Below are positions 6,845-17,114 of a DNA stretch of 45,482 bases, in pieces. This stretch comes from Christensenellaceae bacterium (GTDB lineage: Bacteria; Bacillota; Clostridia; Christensenellales; Aristaeellaceae). The translations under genes and the position numbers were made by a program. A model generated the notes under the pieces. That model searched no databases. It was not told the DNA's origin and saw nothing but the letters and a program-made list of their open reading frames with translations. Where the stretch lies: assembly GCA_012518615.1 (NCBI GenBank), contig JAAYRU010000023.1, forward strand, positions 1 through 45,482, given 5' to 3'. Position 1 is the stretch's first letter. Every line of letters starts with the position of its first letter.

Positions 6845-8836
6845 CTATTCTACACTGTTCTCTTCGCTTTTATCATCATTAGCGCTTTCTTCTTCTTTTT
6901 GCTCTTTAGGCTCTACTTTTACTCCCGCAAGCATGGATACCATATCCCTGCTTCTTGCAAGGAAGTTCTGCAAATCCTCGTTTTCTAGAGGTTTTGAAGA
7001 CATGCGCGCTAAATCGTATACTTGCCCTATAAGTAAATCCTGCATAGGCTTATCTTCCATTGCAGCTATAGCTTTAATAGAAGGGTTGCGGCTGTTTAAA
7101 ACTAGGCTGAATTTATCTGGGAACATGGCATTTTGCCCGTATAGTACGCTTAGCTCCTTAAAACGGCGCATTTGCTCGTCCTCTGTAATAAATGCGCATA
7201 GGCTTTCATCCGCAAGCGGGCTAAGCTTTACTTCCAAATCCTCAATGCCGAGGGAGTTCCTAAATAGCGTTTGCATATCCTCTTGAGATAATGAGCTTTC
7301 TTCATCACCATCGTGCTTTATGCCCTCTATATCGGCATCTACCCTAAGGAATTTAGGTGCTTCCTCGCCTGAATACTCAACGAAAGACATATAGTTGTTA
7401 TCTATTAACGAATCCACTACTACTACATCCACTCCTTGGCTTGTGTATAGCTCAACGCTTGCAGCCTGCCTTGCAGGGTCTATTGTGTAGTATATTTTCT
7501 TTCCTACCTTGCCTTCATTCTTTGAAAAATACTCTTCGTATGTATAATAATCGCCCGATGTTGTCTTAAGTATTATGGAATCCTTTATCGCGGTGTTAAA
7601 GCTGTCATCCCTCATGCAGCCGTACTTTATAAAGGGGTGTATATCGTCCCAGTAGCTTTCATATGTCTTTCTGTCGTTCTTAAACATATCGTTAAGCTTA
7701 TCTGCCACCTTTTTTGCTATATGGCGGCTTATCTGCCTAACCTGCCTGTCGTTTTGCAGGAAGCTGCGGCTTACATTGAGCGGTAAATCGGGGCAGTCTA
7801 TAACGCCCTTTAATACCATCAAAAATTCGGGTACTATTTCCTTTATATTGTCTGCAACGAATACCTGCCTGTTGTATAGCTTTATTTCGCCTTCTTGACC
7901 CGCAAAATCGCGGCGGATATGGGGGAAATACAGTATGCCCTTTAAGTTGAAAGGATAGTCCACATTAAGGTGTATCCAAAACAGGGGCTTTTCAGGGGTT
8001 CTAAATAGCTTGCGGTAGGTTTCTATATATTCTTCATCTGTGCAATCCTTGGGGGCTTTAAACCAAAGGGGGCTTACCTCATTTATGGGTTCCCTTTCCT
8101 TTGCATCGGGGGATTCCTCTGTAAATTCTGGCGGCGTTTCGCCCTTCTTTACTGCTTCTTCAAGCTTTTTATTATGCTCTTCTTTGCGCTTTTCATATGC
8201 TTTAAGCGCTTCTTTTTCGCCCTCTATATCTACAAAATATATGGGTATAGGCATGTAGGCGCAGTATTTGTCAAGCGTTTCACGCACGCGGTATGCGCTT
8301 AGAAATTCCTGCTCTTCCTCCATTATATGTAGGGTAATGGTGGTGCCGTGCTCCTGCCTTGAGCCGTCTTGCATGGTGAAACTCATGCCGTCTTCGCTTT
8401 CCCAGTATACGGGAGTGGCGCCTTCTATATATGAAAGCGTATCTATGCTAACCTTGTCCGCCGCCATAAAAGCGGAGTAAAAGCCAAGACCAAAGTGTCC
8501 TATTATACCCGCATCTTCGCTGCCCGCGTAGGATTTTACAAACTCCTGCGCGCCTGAAAAGGCTACTTGGTTTATGTATTTATCAAGCTCATCGGCGGTC
8601 ATGCCTATGCCGTTATCTTGGAATATTAAATTGCCGTTTTCCTTATCCAGCGTAACGGTAATGCTAAGGTTCTCATCGCCGCCAAGTCCCATTACTTTGT
8701 ATTTAGTTATGGCATCGCTTGCGTTTGATACCATCTCCCTTATGAATATATCCTTATCGGAATATAGCCATTTTTTTATTACGGGCATTATATTCTTAGC
8801 TTCAACCGAAATGTTGCCCGATTTTATCTTATCCAT
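6845..8836 (-). CDS. htpG: Hsp90 chaperone HtpG
   Basis: This 663-residue cytosolic ATP-dependent chaperone has the GHKL ATPase signatures EMVSNASDA (34-42), DNGIGM (74-79) and GHFGLGF (113-119). The middle domain includes SPLWF and RRDF segments, followed by a C-terminal dimerisation domain. It carries a charged linker of about 45 residues rich in Lys/Glu and an acidic C-terminal tail, both normal variations in Bacillota. The start at 8836 is chosen because AAGGAGG lies just before it and the protein then begins MDKIKSG; a longer upstream frame lacks a ribosome site. A promoter (8871-8899) and a CIRCE element (8907-8933) lie upstream, linking it to the heat-shock response. Confidence 0.96.
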   Translation of the reverse strand: MDKIKSGNISVEAKNIMPVIKKWLYSDKDIFIREMVSNASDAITKYKVMGLGGDENLSITVTLDKENGNLIFQDNGIGMTADELDKYINQVAFSGAQEFVKSYAGSEDAGIIGHFGLGFYSAFMAADKVSIDTLSYIEGATPVYWESEDGMSFTMQDGSRQEHGTTITLHIMEEEQEFLSAYRVRETLDKYCAYMPIPIYFVDIEGEKEALKAYEKRKEEHNKKLEEAVKKGETPPEFTEESPDAKEREPINEVSPLWFKAPKDCTDEEYIETYRKLFRTPEKPLFWIHLNVDYPFNLKGILYFPHIRRDFAGQEGEIKLYNRQVFVADNIKEIVPEFLMVLKGVIDCPDLPLNVSRSFLQNDRQVRQISRHIAKKVADKLNDMFKNDRKTYESYWDDIHPFIKYGCMRDDSFNTAIKDSIILKTTSGDYYTYEEYFSKNEGKVGKKIYYTIDPARQAASVELYTSQGVDVVVVDSLIDNNYMSFVEYSGEEAPKFLRVDADIEGIKHDGDEESSLSQEDMQTLFRNSLGIEDLEVKLSPLADESLCAFITEDEQMRRFKELSVLYGQNAMFPDKFSLVLNSRNPSIKAIAAMEDKPMQDLLIGQVYDLARMSSKPLENEDLQNFLARSRDMVSMLAGVKVEPKEQKEEESANDDKSEENSVE

Positions 8837-8870
8837 ACAATTCCTCCTTAAGTTAGTAAATAACACAAAC

Positions 8871-8899
8871 ATTATAACAGAAGAAAACCACAAATACAA
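8871..8899 (-). promoter_or_regulatory. Promoter of htpG
   Basis: On the minus strand, -35 TTGTAT (8894-8899), a 17-bp spacer and a perfect -10 TATAAT (8871-8876) lie about 35 bp before the htpG start. The CIRCE element is just upstream of the -35. Confidence 0.6.
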
Positions 8900-8906
8900 G
8901 CAATTT

Positions 8907-8933
8907 TTAGCACTCTCTTATTTTGAGTGCTAA
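8907..8933. promoter_or_regulatory. CIRCE operator (HrcA site) between htpG and the peroxiredoxin gene
   Basis: A perfect consensus CIRCE: TTAGCACTC (8907-8915), a 9-nt spacer and GAGTGCTAA (8925-8933). It lies between divergent htpG and the peroxiredoxin gene. For the peroxiredoxin gene it covers the place of the -35 of a TATAAT box at 8939-8944. For htpG it sits 7 bp upstream of the -35. HrcA binding here could affect both genes, more plausibly the peroxiredoxin promoter. Confidence 0.95.
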
Positions 8934-9033
8934 ATTAATATAATTGTTTGGTTTGTTTAACTTTTGTTTTATGGGGTATATATATATCGAATGGATGCAG
9001 TGGCACCAGAAAATTCAAGGAGGATTAATTATT

Positions 9034-9723
9034 ATGGATAACAATGTAAATGTAAACGAAACAACAAGACTGCCTCTAATTGGCGATAAAGCACCTGCTT
9101 TTAAGGCGGTTACCACTCAAGGTGAAATAAATTTCCCGCAGGATTTTAGCGGCAAATGGGTAATACTATTCTCACATCCCGCAGACTTTACTCCCGTATG
9201 TACGACAGAATTTATGACATTCGCCTCCATGGCGGAAGAATTTGAAGAGCTCAACACCGCATTGGTAGGGCTTTCAATAGACTCTCTCCATTCCCATATA
9301 GCGTGGCTGCGCGGAATTCAGAAGCTGGAGTGGAACGGCATAGTAAACCCCGAAGTTAAGTTTCCTCTGATTGTAGACATCGACATGAATGTATCCACCA
9401 AATACGGTATGGTACACCCCAATTCCGGCAGCAAAACAAGCGCCGTGCGTGCAGTATTTATCATTGACCCCGAGGGCGTAATCCGCACAATACTCTACTA
9501 TCCATCTTCAACCGGCAGGAATTTCCAAGAGATTAAGCGCATAGTAGTCGCGCTTCAGAAGTCAGACAGGGAAGGCATCGCCACACCCGCCAACTGGGAA
9601 GAAGGCAAGGATGTAATTATCCCACCGCCCGGCACCTGTGTAGCCGCTAAGGAGCGTATGGAAACCAAGGATGAGGACATGTACTGCCTAGATTGGTACC
9701 TGTGCTTTAGAAAAGATAAGTAA
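9034..9723 (+). CDS. Peroxiredoxin, Prx6/archaeal type
   Basis: This 229-residue thiol peroxidase reduces hydrogen peroxide and organic peroxides in the cytoplasm. The peroxidatic Cys56 lies in DFTPVCTTEF. A second Cys pair near the C-terminus, Cys218 and Cys224 (YCLDWYLC), has the C-x5-C spacing of archaeal Prx6-type enzymes such as Aeropyrum ApTPx, where it takes part in resolution. An additional Cys202 is present. The chosen ATG at 9034 follows AAGGAGG (9017-9023); an upstream in-frame extension has no ribosome site. It sits between two CIRCE elements and is followed by its own terminator, so heat-shock (HrcA) control is likely. Confidence 0.93.
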   Translation: MDNNVNVNETTRLPLIGDKAPAFKAVTTQGEINFPQDFSGKWVILFSHPADFTPVCTTEFMTFASMAEEFEELNTALVGLSIDSLHSHIAWLRGIQKLEWNGIVNPEVKFPLIVDIDMNVSTKYGMVHPNSGSKTSAVRAVFIIDPEGVIRTILYYPSSTGRNFQEIKRIVVALQKSDREGIATPANWEEGKDVIIPPPGTCVAAKERMETKDEDMYCLDWYLCFRKDK

Positions 9724-9735
9724 TAAACGCATTTT

Positions 9736-9769
9736 AAGGGGGCAGCTTAGGCGGCTCCCTTTATTTTTA
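9736..9769 (+). terminator. Terminator of the peroxiredoxin gene
   Basis: An 11-bp stem (9736-9746 with 9751-9761, one G-U pair and one mismatch) has a TTAG loop and is followed by TTATTTTT. It lies 13 bp after the stop codon. Confidence 0.7.
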
Positions 9770-9859
9770 TGGAAATATCCATTATAGAGTATTTTTAAGA
9801 TTTATTTACTTTAACAGAGAAAAGTGCAGAAAAAGTGCTGTTTTACACAATAATCGGAC

Positions 9860-9888
9860 TTGCTATTTTTTTGAAAATAGTATATATT
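9860..9888 (+). promoter_or_regulatory. Promoter of groES-groEL
   Basis: -35 TTGCTA (9860-9865), a 17-bp spacer and -10 TATATT (9883-9888). The expected transcription start (about 9895) lies just before the CIRCE element, the classical arrangement for HrcA repression. Confidence 0.65.
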
Positions 9889-9900
9889 ATGCATTGTAGA

Positions 9901-9927
9901 TTAGCACTCGATAGCAAAGAGTGCTAA
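9901..9927 (+). promoter_or_regulatory. CIRCE operator of groES-groEL
   Basis: Perfect consensus: TTAGCACTC (9901-9909), a 9-nt spacer and GAGTGCTAA (9919-9927), in the 5' leader of groES. HrcA bound here represses the operon. Confidence 0.97.
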
Positions 9928-9935
9928 CAAATTGA

Positions 9936-10241
<306 letters not shown>

Positions 10242-10260
10242 TATAAAAGGAGAGAAATAA

Positions 10261-11883
<1,623 letters not shown>

Positions 11884-11922
11884 TAAATTAGGCTAAAGTA
11901 AATATATAATAGCTTAAATAAC

Positions 11923-11952
11923 ACCGACGCAATAAAAGGCGTCGGTTTTTTT
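11923..11952 (+). terminator. Terminator of groES-groEL
   Basis: Perfect arms ACCGACGC (11923-11930) and GCGTCGGT (11939-11946) are followed by seven Ts (11946-11952). Confidence 0.92.
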
Positions 11953-12259
11953 CGTGAAGTTAAATACCAAATATTTCATTTGAAGATTAGGGTTAATCAT
12001 GTTAAAATTTCAGTAGAAAATGCACTTTATGTTTGTTGTGGATATAGTGTATAGAGAGCTGCTTTATTGAAAATAATAAACCGAGATTGAAAAACTATCT
12101 AGTTATAAAAGCGGCTTATTAGGGGAGTCACAGGTTTTAAGGGTGTGCAGTTTCTTTAAGTAAAACAAAGTGAATACGCACTATGAGCCTTTATGGAATA
12201 TAGTTCGAGTTAGAATTTGTAGGCTAAAATTTGCGAAAAAAAGTACAGAGGTGAACTTT
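11953..12259. other. AT-rich intergenic stretch without a recognisable gene
   Basis: About 300 bp between the groEL terminator and the hydrolase start. In-frame codons extend upstream of the hydrolase to 12170, but no ribosome site supports an earlier start. I see no convincing sigma-A promoter, tRNA or repeat. A weak long-range inverted repeat (around 12058 and 12105-12116) has too long a loop to call. Confidence 0.4.
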
Positions 12260-13060
12260 ATGAAAGAAAAGCTGCTCCAAACAGATAAAGGCAGGGTTTA
12301 CTATTGGCAATCTAATAATTGGAATGTTCATGCAGATACACTGTTTTTTCTACATGGGCTTACTGCAGACCACAGCATGTTTGATGAGCAAATAGCATAT
12401 TTCAAAAAAGATTATAATGTTTTGACTTGGGATGCGCCTGCACATGGAAAATCAAGACCATTCAAATCATTTAGTTTTAATGATGCCGCTGCATATATTA
12501 AAGACATATTGGATGAATGCGCTGTAAGAAAAATAATTCTTGTAGGGCAGTCTTTAGGAGGGTATTTTGCCCAATCCTTTATAAAAAGATATCCAGACTA
12601 TACAAAGACTTTTGTTTCAATAGGCAGTACGCCTTACGGATGTGGATACTACTCTAAATTTGATGTTTGGATTTTAAAACAAGTTGAATGGATGGCTAAT
12701 CTTTATCCTTTTGAGCTCATGAAAAAGGCGATGGCAAAACAAGTATCTACAACAAAAAAGGCATATGACAATATGTTGCAGATGCTGGCTCCCTATACTA
12801 AGCGTGAAATGTGTCATTTAATGGGGCTTTGCTATGCTGGTTTTCTTAAGGATAACTGCAATTTGGAAATAAACTGCCCAGTGCTGTTGATTCTTGGAGA
12901 AAAAGATAAAACCGGCAAGGTTAAGCAATACAATAGAGAGTGGGCAAAACAAACCGGCTACTCTTTGGAAATAATAAGAGGCGCTGCTCACAATGCTAAT
13001 GTGGATAAACCGCAGGAAGTAAACGATTGTATTCGGAAATTTTTATTGAAAACATTTTGA
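12260..13060 (+). CDS. Alpha/beta-fold hydrolase
   Basis: This 266-residue soluble enzyme has the classical alpha/beta-hydrolase layout. HGLTADHS (32-39) forms the oxyanion region, the nucleophile elbow is VGQSLGG with Ser98, and the acid and base are probably Asp216 (GEKDK) and His244 (GAAHN). The lid region (about 130-190) is rich in aromatic and Lys residues. The start at 12260 follows AGAGGTGA at good spacing. No signal peptide is present. The substrate cannot be predicted; an esterase, lipase or haloperoxidase-like activity is possible. It stands alone and converges on the chromate-transporter pair. Confidence 0.88.
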   Translation: MKEKLLQTDKGRVYYWQSNNWNVHADTLFFLHGLTADHSMFDEQIAYFKKDYNVLTWDAPAHGKSRPFKSFSFNDAAAYIKDILDECAVRKIILVGQSLGGYFAQSFIKRYPDYTKTFVSIGSTPYGCGYYSKFDVWILKQVEWMANLYPFELMKKAMAKQVSTTKKAYDNMLQMLAPYTKREMCHLMGLCYAGFLKDNCNLEINCPVLLILGEKDKTGKVKQYNREWAKQTGYSLEIIRGAAHNANVDKPQEVNDCIRKFLLKTF

Positions 13061-13109
13061 CAATTTCGGTTTTTTATTAACATAAGCCATTGTAAAAATA
13101 TTTTAAACA

Positions 13110-13673
13110 TCAAATAAAAGCATAAGCAATCACACCCAGCACGCCGCTTATAAGCATAGTCTTTATGGGGCTTAGCTTAAATACCCGCATAAGAAGCACT
13201 GCGATTATGAATATTATTATACCGTATATGTTTACATCGGATATGTTAAGCGAAGGCGCTCCGCTAGTGAATATAGCAAAAAGCACAAGGGATAGTGCCG
13301 CGGAGGCTATCATGCCTATTACAGCAGGTCTTAAGCCGCTCATAATATTGCTGAATGTATCTAATTTTCTATACTTTTTGTACACATGGGCAAGTATGCT
13401 TATTATTATGCTTGAAGGAAGTATACAGCCAAGTGTAGCTACTACTGCGCCTAGTAAGCCGCCAACTTGCAAACCTACAAATGTAGAGGCGTTTACCGCT
13501 ATGGGACCGGGAGTCATTTCGGATATTGTAACAAGGTCGCTAAAGCTTGCTTGTGTAAGCCAGCCGCGGTAATTTACTATCTCCTCCTGTATAAGGGGAA
13601 GGGCTACATATCCGCCGCCTATGCTCATAGCGCCTATCTTTGCCATACTCAGGAAAAGCTGTAGGTATATCAT
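13110..13673 (-). CDS. Chromate transporter (CHR family), second half-size subunit
   Basis: This 187-residue membrane protein of the CHR family has about five to six hydrophobic helices. The N-terminal signature includes MSIGGGYVALPLIQEEI (16-32) and the motif TPGPIAVNASTFVG (54-67) is conserved in ChrA domains. It is the short, single-domain form, which works as a pair with a second half protein. The start overlaps the stop of the upstream partner by 4 bp. These pairs are annotated as chromate exporters, but in anaerobic Clostridia the physiological anion may be something else, such as sulfate. Confidence 0.88.
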   Translation of the reverse strand: MIYLQLFLSMAKIGAMSIGGGYVALPLIQEEIVNYRGWLTQASFSDLVTISEMTPGPIAVNASTFVGLQVGGLLGAVVATLGCILPSSIIISILAHVYKKYRKLDTFSNIMSGLRPAVIGMIASAALSLVLFAIFTSGAPSLNISDVNIYGIIIFIIAVLLMRVFKLSPIKTMLISGVLGVIAYAFI

Positions 13674-14245
13674 GCCTTTTTGCTCCTACTTATGCGGGAA
13701 TGTACAAAGGAAATTACTGCGCTTATTAGAAATATCAATAACACATGCCACTTTAAAAAGTATACGCATATAAACGATGCTGCCATAAGAAATATTGAGA
13801 GTGCGCCGCCGCGCCTGCCTTCGCCAAGCGCTAAATCTACAACAGTGCAGGAAACAACAGCCGCAACGCCAGCCTGCATACCCTGCATAGCAGCGGAGAT
13901 ATATGTGTTTTGCCTGAACAAATCATAAAAGTATGAAACTAGGGCTATTATAAAAAATGGCGGAAGTATAGAGCCAAGCGTTGCAATAGCTGCGCCCTTG
14001 TAGCCTGCAAGCTTGTGTCCTACAAGCATTGAACCGTTTACAGCTATTGGTCCTGGCGATGTTTGGGCTATGCTAATTAAATCCAGCATTTCTTCTTCCT
14101 TTATCCAGCCGAGTTCCTCAACGAAGCGTTTTCTCATAAGGGGCACTATCACATAGCCGCCGCCGAATGTAAATGCGCTAAGTTTAAGCGTTGAAAAGAA
14201 TATAGTCGAGTATAGTTTGTTTTTTGCCGGCTTTTCGTCCTTCAC
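13670..14245 (-). CDS. Chromate transporter (CHR family), first half-size subunit
   Basis: This 191-residue single-domain CHR protein contains SAFTFGGGYVIVPLMRK (23-39) and TSPGPIAVNGSMLVG (about 60-74), with about five to six membrane helices. It pairs with the downstream half-size protein to rebuild the full antiporter. Translation starts at a GTG at 14245, preceded by TTGGAGGA. A possible promoter (TTGCTT, 17 bp, TACATT on the minus strand) overlaps the terminator of the upstream ligase gene. Both halves are in one operon, and no chromate regulator (ChrB) is present. Confidence 0.88.
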   Translation of the reverse strand: MKDEKPAKNKLYSTIFFSTLKLSAFTFGGGYVIVPLMRKRFVEELGWIKEEEMLDLISIAQTSPGPIAVNGSMLVGHKLAGYKGAAIATLGSILPPFFIIALVSYFYDLFRQNTYISAAMQGMQAGVAAVVSCTVVDLALGEGRRGGALSIFLMAASFICVYFLKWHVLLIFLISAVISFVHSRISRSKKA

Positions 14246-14291
14246 AGTGTTCCTCCAAAATGCAATGAACGAAATGTATCACTTGTTTATT

Positions 14292-14329
14292 AAAAAAGCA
14301 ACACCCAACAAAGTATAGGTGCCGCTTTT
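14292..14329 (-). terminator. Terminator of the acyl-CoA ligase gene
   Basis: On the minus strand an 11-bp stem (14319-14329 with 14294-14304, including two G-U pairs) runs into a six-T stretch. On the plus strand the two wobble positions become A-C mismatches, so it is directional. Confidence 0.75.
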
Positions 14330-14348
14330 ATTTACTGTAATAAACTGT

Positions 14349-15983
14349 TTATCTTTCTGTTTGCTCTTCGACAAGGCGAAGTACGCCATAGCGTTTGCGG
14401 AGCAAGGGTTTTTCTATCTTGCCTGTGGGGTTGCGCGGCACCTCATCGAATATGTATCTGCGAGGGCGCTTATAGCGTGGGAGACCTTTTGCAAACTCCT
14501 CAAGCTCAAATTCATTTAAACACATATCATGCTTTATGGACACCACAGCCGCAGCGATTTCACCAAGTCTGTCATCAGGCAGACCTATTACGGCAACATC
14601 TCTAATTGCAGGGTGCCTGCGTAGGAAGGCTTCTATCTCTACCGGGTATAGGTTTTCGCCGCCGGTAATGATAACATCCTTCTTGCGGTCTACTAGGTAT
14701 ATAAAGCCGTCCTCATCTTCCCGCGCCATATCGCCGCTTAGAAGCCAGCCGTCTTTAAGCGTTTCATCGGTGGCTTTTTTATTGCGGAAGTATTCTATCA
14801 TAACACCGGGACCAAATAGAGCGAGTTCGCCAATATCGCCATTCTTTACTTCGTTGCCATTATCATCTACTATCTTTGTTTGCCAGCGATAGCCAGCCTT
14901 GCCTATTGCCCCTACCTTGTGTATGTTCTCTATCCCAAGGTGTACGCAGCCGGGACCGCCGGTTTCACTTAGCCCGTAGTTGGTGTCATACTCTTGCCCG
15001 GGGAAATACTCCTGCCATCTTTTAATAAGGCTAGGCGGTACAGGCTGAGCGCCTATATGCATAAGCCTCCACTGGGAGAACTCATAGCCCGAAACCTCTT
15101 CGGGGTTTTTTTCGATATAGTCGAGTATATCCTGCGCCCATGGCACGAGCAGCCATACTATGGTAGCCTTTTCCTCTGATATTGTGCGCAGTATCCAGTC
15201 CGGCTTTATGCCACGTAAAATGATGGCTTTAGAGCCGCTTATAAGGCTGCCAAACCAGTGCATTTTAGCGCCTGTATGGTATAGCGGCGGCATAAGAAGG
15301 AATATATCATCATGCTCCTGTTTATGGTGCTGTTGCTCCATTTCGGCAGCTTGTGTTAGCATTCTATGCTTATGCAGTATAGCCTTTGGAAAACCGGTAG
15401 TGCCGGATGAAAAATATATGGCGCCAAGATCATCATCTGTTATGGGGATATCAGGGTCGGTAGATGGGCAGTTGCAAACAAGCCTATCATAGCTTTCCGC
15501 AAAGCAGGGTCTTTCCTCTCCGCAGAACAGCAGCAGGCGTATTTGGTCTAAATTTTGATATATATCTTCAAGCCTGCTTGTAAATTCGGGTCCGAATATA
15601 AGCGCGCAGGATTCAGACAGGTTAAGGCAATAGCGTATCTCTTCCTCGCTATAGCGGTAATTAAGCGGTACGGCAACCGCGCCAGCTTTGAGTATACCAA
15701 AATAAACGGGCAGCCATTCAAGGGAGTTCATCATAAGTATTGCAACTTTCTCTCCCCTTTTTATGCCCCGCTTAATTAGCAGGTGGGCAAAGCGGTTCGC
15801 CTTTTCATTGAAAACCTGCCAGCACATCTCCCGCCTATATTCGCCTGCGGGGTTGTTTTCGATAAGTTCATACTCGCTCCATATTACATGGTGCTTGTCC
15901 TGTAGGTCGAGGTTTATTTCAACAAGCGCGGTTTCACTCGCTAAATCCCTCGCGTTTCTAGTCAACATGTCAGTAATCGGCAT
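14349..15983 (-). CDS. AMP-forming acyl-CoA synthetase / fatty-acid ligase
   Basis: This 544-residue ANL-superfamily enzyme activates a carboxylic acid as acyl-AMP and then acyl-CoA. Motifs in order are the P-loop FSSGTTGFPKA, the A5 motif NYGLSETGGPG, the A7-A8 region GWLLSGDMARED...DRKKDVIITGGENLYP, and the C-terminal catalytic-lysine motif PTGKIEKPLLR. The length fits medium/long-chain acyl-CoA ligases. AGGAGG precedes the ATG at 15983. It is divergent from an acyl-ACP thioesterase gene, so the pair could process free fatty acids: one releases them and the other activates them. Substrate chain length is not readable. Confidence 0.92.
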   Translation of the reverse strand: MPITDMLTRNARDLASETALVEINLDLQDKHHVIWSEYELIENNPAGEYRREMCWQVFNEKANRFAHLLIKRGIKRGEKVAILMMNSLEWLPVYFGILKAGAVAVPLNYRYSEEEIRYCLNLSESCALIFGPEFTSRLEDIYQNLDQIRLLLFCGEERPCFAESYDRLVCNCPSTDPDIPITDDDLGAIYFSSGTTGFPKAILHKHRMLTQAAEMEQQHHKQEHDDIFLLMPPLYHTGAKMHWFGSLISGSKAIILRGIKPDWILRTISEEKATIVWLLVPWAQDILDYIEKNPEEVSGYEFSQWRLMHIGAQPVPPSLIKRWQEYFPGQEYDTNYGLSETGGPGCVHLGIENIHKVGAIGKAGYRWQTKIVDDNGNEVKNGDIGELALFGPGVMIEYFRNKKATDETLKDGWLLSGDMAREDEDGFIYLVDRKKDVIITGGENLYPVEIEAFLRRHPAIRDVAVIGLPDDRLGEIAAAVVSIKHDMCLNEFELEEFAKGLPRYKRPRRYIFDEVPRNPTGKIEKPLLRKRYGVLRLVEEQTER

Positions 15984-16004
15984 AGTCTACCTCCTATGGG
16001 CGGT

Positions 16005-16111
16005 ATTATAACATCAAAATCGAAAAATATACTCCCGCCGATTGTATTATCTATGATTTTTTCTGAATATTGCAGTTTTATTAGGCGGATTGTTTAACTT
16101 TATGTTATAAT
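16005..16111. promoter_or_regulatory. Divergent promoter region, acyl-CoA ligase / thioesterase
   Basis: Perfect TATAAT boxes face both ways: 16005-16010 on the minus strand for the ligase and 16106-16111 on the plus strand for the thioesterase. Both are preceded by ATGT. Clear -35 hexamers are missing on either side, which would fit activator-dependent or extended -10 promoters. Confidence 0.4.
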
Positions 16112-16130
16112 TAGAGCAGGAGGTTATAAT

Positions 16131-16892
16131 ATGGACATACTATCTAGAGAGATGATTGTAAGGGCGGGACAGTGCGATAGATTTGGCAGGTTCAGCCCTG
16201 ATAATATGCTTATTTTGTTGCAGGAATTTGCGGGGGAACATTCAGAGCTGCTTGGCTGTGGCAGGGGAGCGGTGCTTAAATCAAAGGCTATATGGGTGCT
16301 CACACGCACGGAGATTGAAATACTTCGTTACCCGCTTTATATCGAAAAAATTACTGTAAATACTTTCCCAACCAAGGCTAGACGTGGTCTATATCCAAGG
16401 TTTTTCTATATAGACGATGAAAACGGCGATAGGCTTATAAATGCCTCAAGCTTCTGGACTGTTATGGACATAGCAACGCTTTCTATGACAAGGCTGGAGT
16501 GGATTGAAAACACCATGCCTAAGAACACTGAACTTGAAAAACCTATGGGATACCCTGCTAGTGCTGAAATAGTAGATGCAGATGAAAGGCTAATTACTTA
16601 CAGCCCTAAATATTCAGACCTTGATTTAAACGGCCATGTAAACAACACTAAATGCGCCCTATGGCTAGCAGACCTGCTTGGAGAGGACAGGCTGCGCAAC
16701 AACCCCCTAAATAGCCTTGTGGTAAACTACAATAGAGAGATACGCGGCACAGAGGATATTATATTCAGCCTGAGGCTTAGCGATAGCAAGGTGTCTCTTA
16801 GGTGCATGAGAGATGGACTGTCCCATATTGATGTAAGCGCAGGCTTCTTTACTTCTGATAAGCCTAATATACACCCGCTTGCTGCTAAGTAA
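16131..16892 (+). CDS. Acyl-ACP thioesterase
   Basis: This 253-residue double-hotdog enzyme hydrolyses acyl-ACP to release free fatty acids. The N-terminal hotdog contains VRAGQCDRFGRFSP and IWVLTRTEIE. The second begins at YSDLDLNGHVNN (161-172), where the Asn/His pair of the family's catalytic network lies (N167, H169). The length matches bacterial FatA-like enzymes. AGGAGG precedes the ATG at 16131. It is divergently paired with an acyl-CoA ligase and probably shapes lipid composition or scavenging. Confidence 0.92.
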   Translation: MDILSREMIVRAGQCDRFGRFSPDNMLILLQEFAGEHSELLGCGRGAVLKSKAIWVLTRTEIEILRYPLYIEKITVNTFPTKARRGLYPRFFYIDDENGDRLINASSFWTVMDIATLSMTRLEWIENTMPKNTELEKPMGYPASAEIVDADERLITYSPKYSDLDLNGHVNNTKCALWLADLLGEDRLRNNPLNSLVVNYNREIRGTEDIIFSLRLSDSKVSLRCMRDGLSHIDVSAGFFTSDKPNIHPLAAK

Positions 16893-16909
16893 ATTATACT
16901 ATATTGCCT

Positions 16910-17050
16910 TTAACCCAGCGTTTTTTTGTGTGTCTTTTCCACTTTGGCTTTGCCTTGCTCAGTCAGCATAGGATCCACTATGCCTCCTTTACAATGCTTT
17001 GCCAAACCGAAAAAACCACTACAATAAAATCGCTGCTCTAAAAGCAACAT
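16910..17050 (-). CDS. Possible small basic protein (46 aa), uncertain
   Basis: An uninterrupted minus-strand frame runs from an ATG at 17050 to TAA at 16910. It encodes two Cys residues (C10, C20) and a Lys-rich tail (VEKTHKKTLG). An internal AAAGGAGG lies 4 nt before an in-frame GTG (16978), which would give a 22-residue peptide. The full-length ATG lacks a clear ribosome site. It lies between two converging genes. No family is recognised, and it may be chance. Confidence 0.25.
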   Translation of the reverse strand: MLLLEQRFYCSGFFGLAKHCKGGIVDPMLTEQGKAKVEKTHKKTLG

Positions 17051-17056
17051 AGTATT

Positions 17057-17082
17057 AAACCCCGATTTTTTAGTCGGGGTTT
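17057..17082 (+). terminator. Terminator downstream of the thioesterase gene
   Basis: Perfect 9-bp arms (17057-17065 and 17074-17082, AAACCCCGA with TCGGGGTTT) enclose an 8-nt loop and are followed by GGTTTTG on the plus strand. It is 165 bp from the thioesterase stop and may also slow minus-strand readthrough. Confidence 0.65.
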
Positions 17083-17114
17083 GGTTTTGTGGTTTACTGT
17101 ATAGTGCATATTGT

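Noticed and set aside
8837-8899. 21-residue N-terminal extension of HtpG
   Set aside because: The ribosome site AAGGAGG lies inside the extension and the family start is MDKIKSG; the promoter also overlaps it.
8944-9033. 30-residue N-terminal extension of the peroxiredoxin
   Set aside because: No ribosome site upstream, and AAGGAGG lies directly before the internal ATG at 9034.
12170-12259. Longer start for the alpha/beta hydrolase
   Set aside because: No Shine-Dalgarno sequence, and the extra residues do not fit the family; AGAGGTGA supports 12260.
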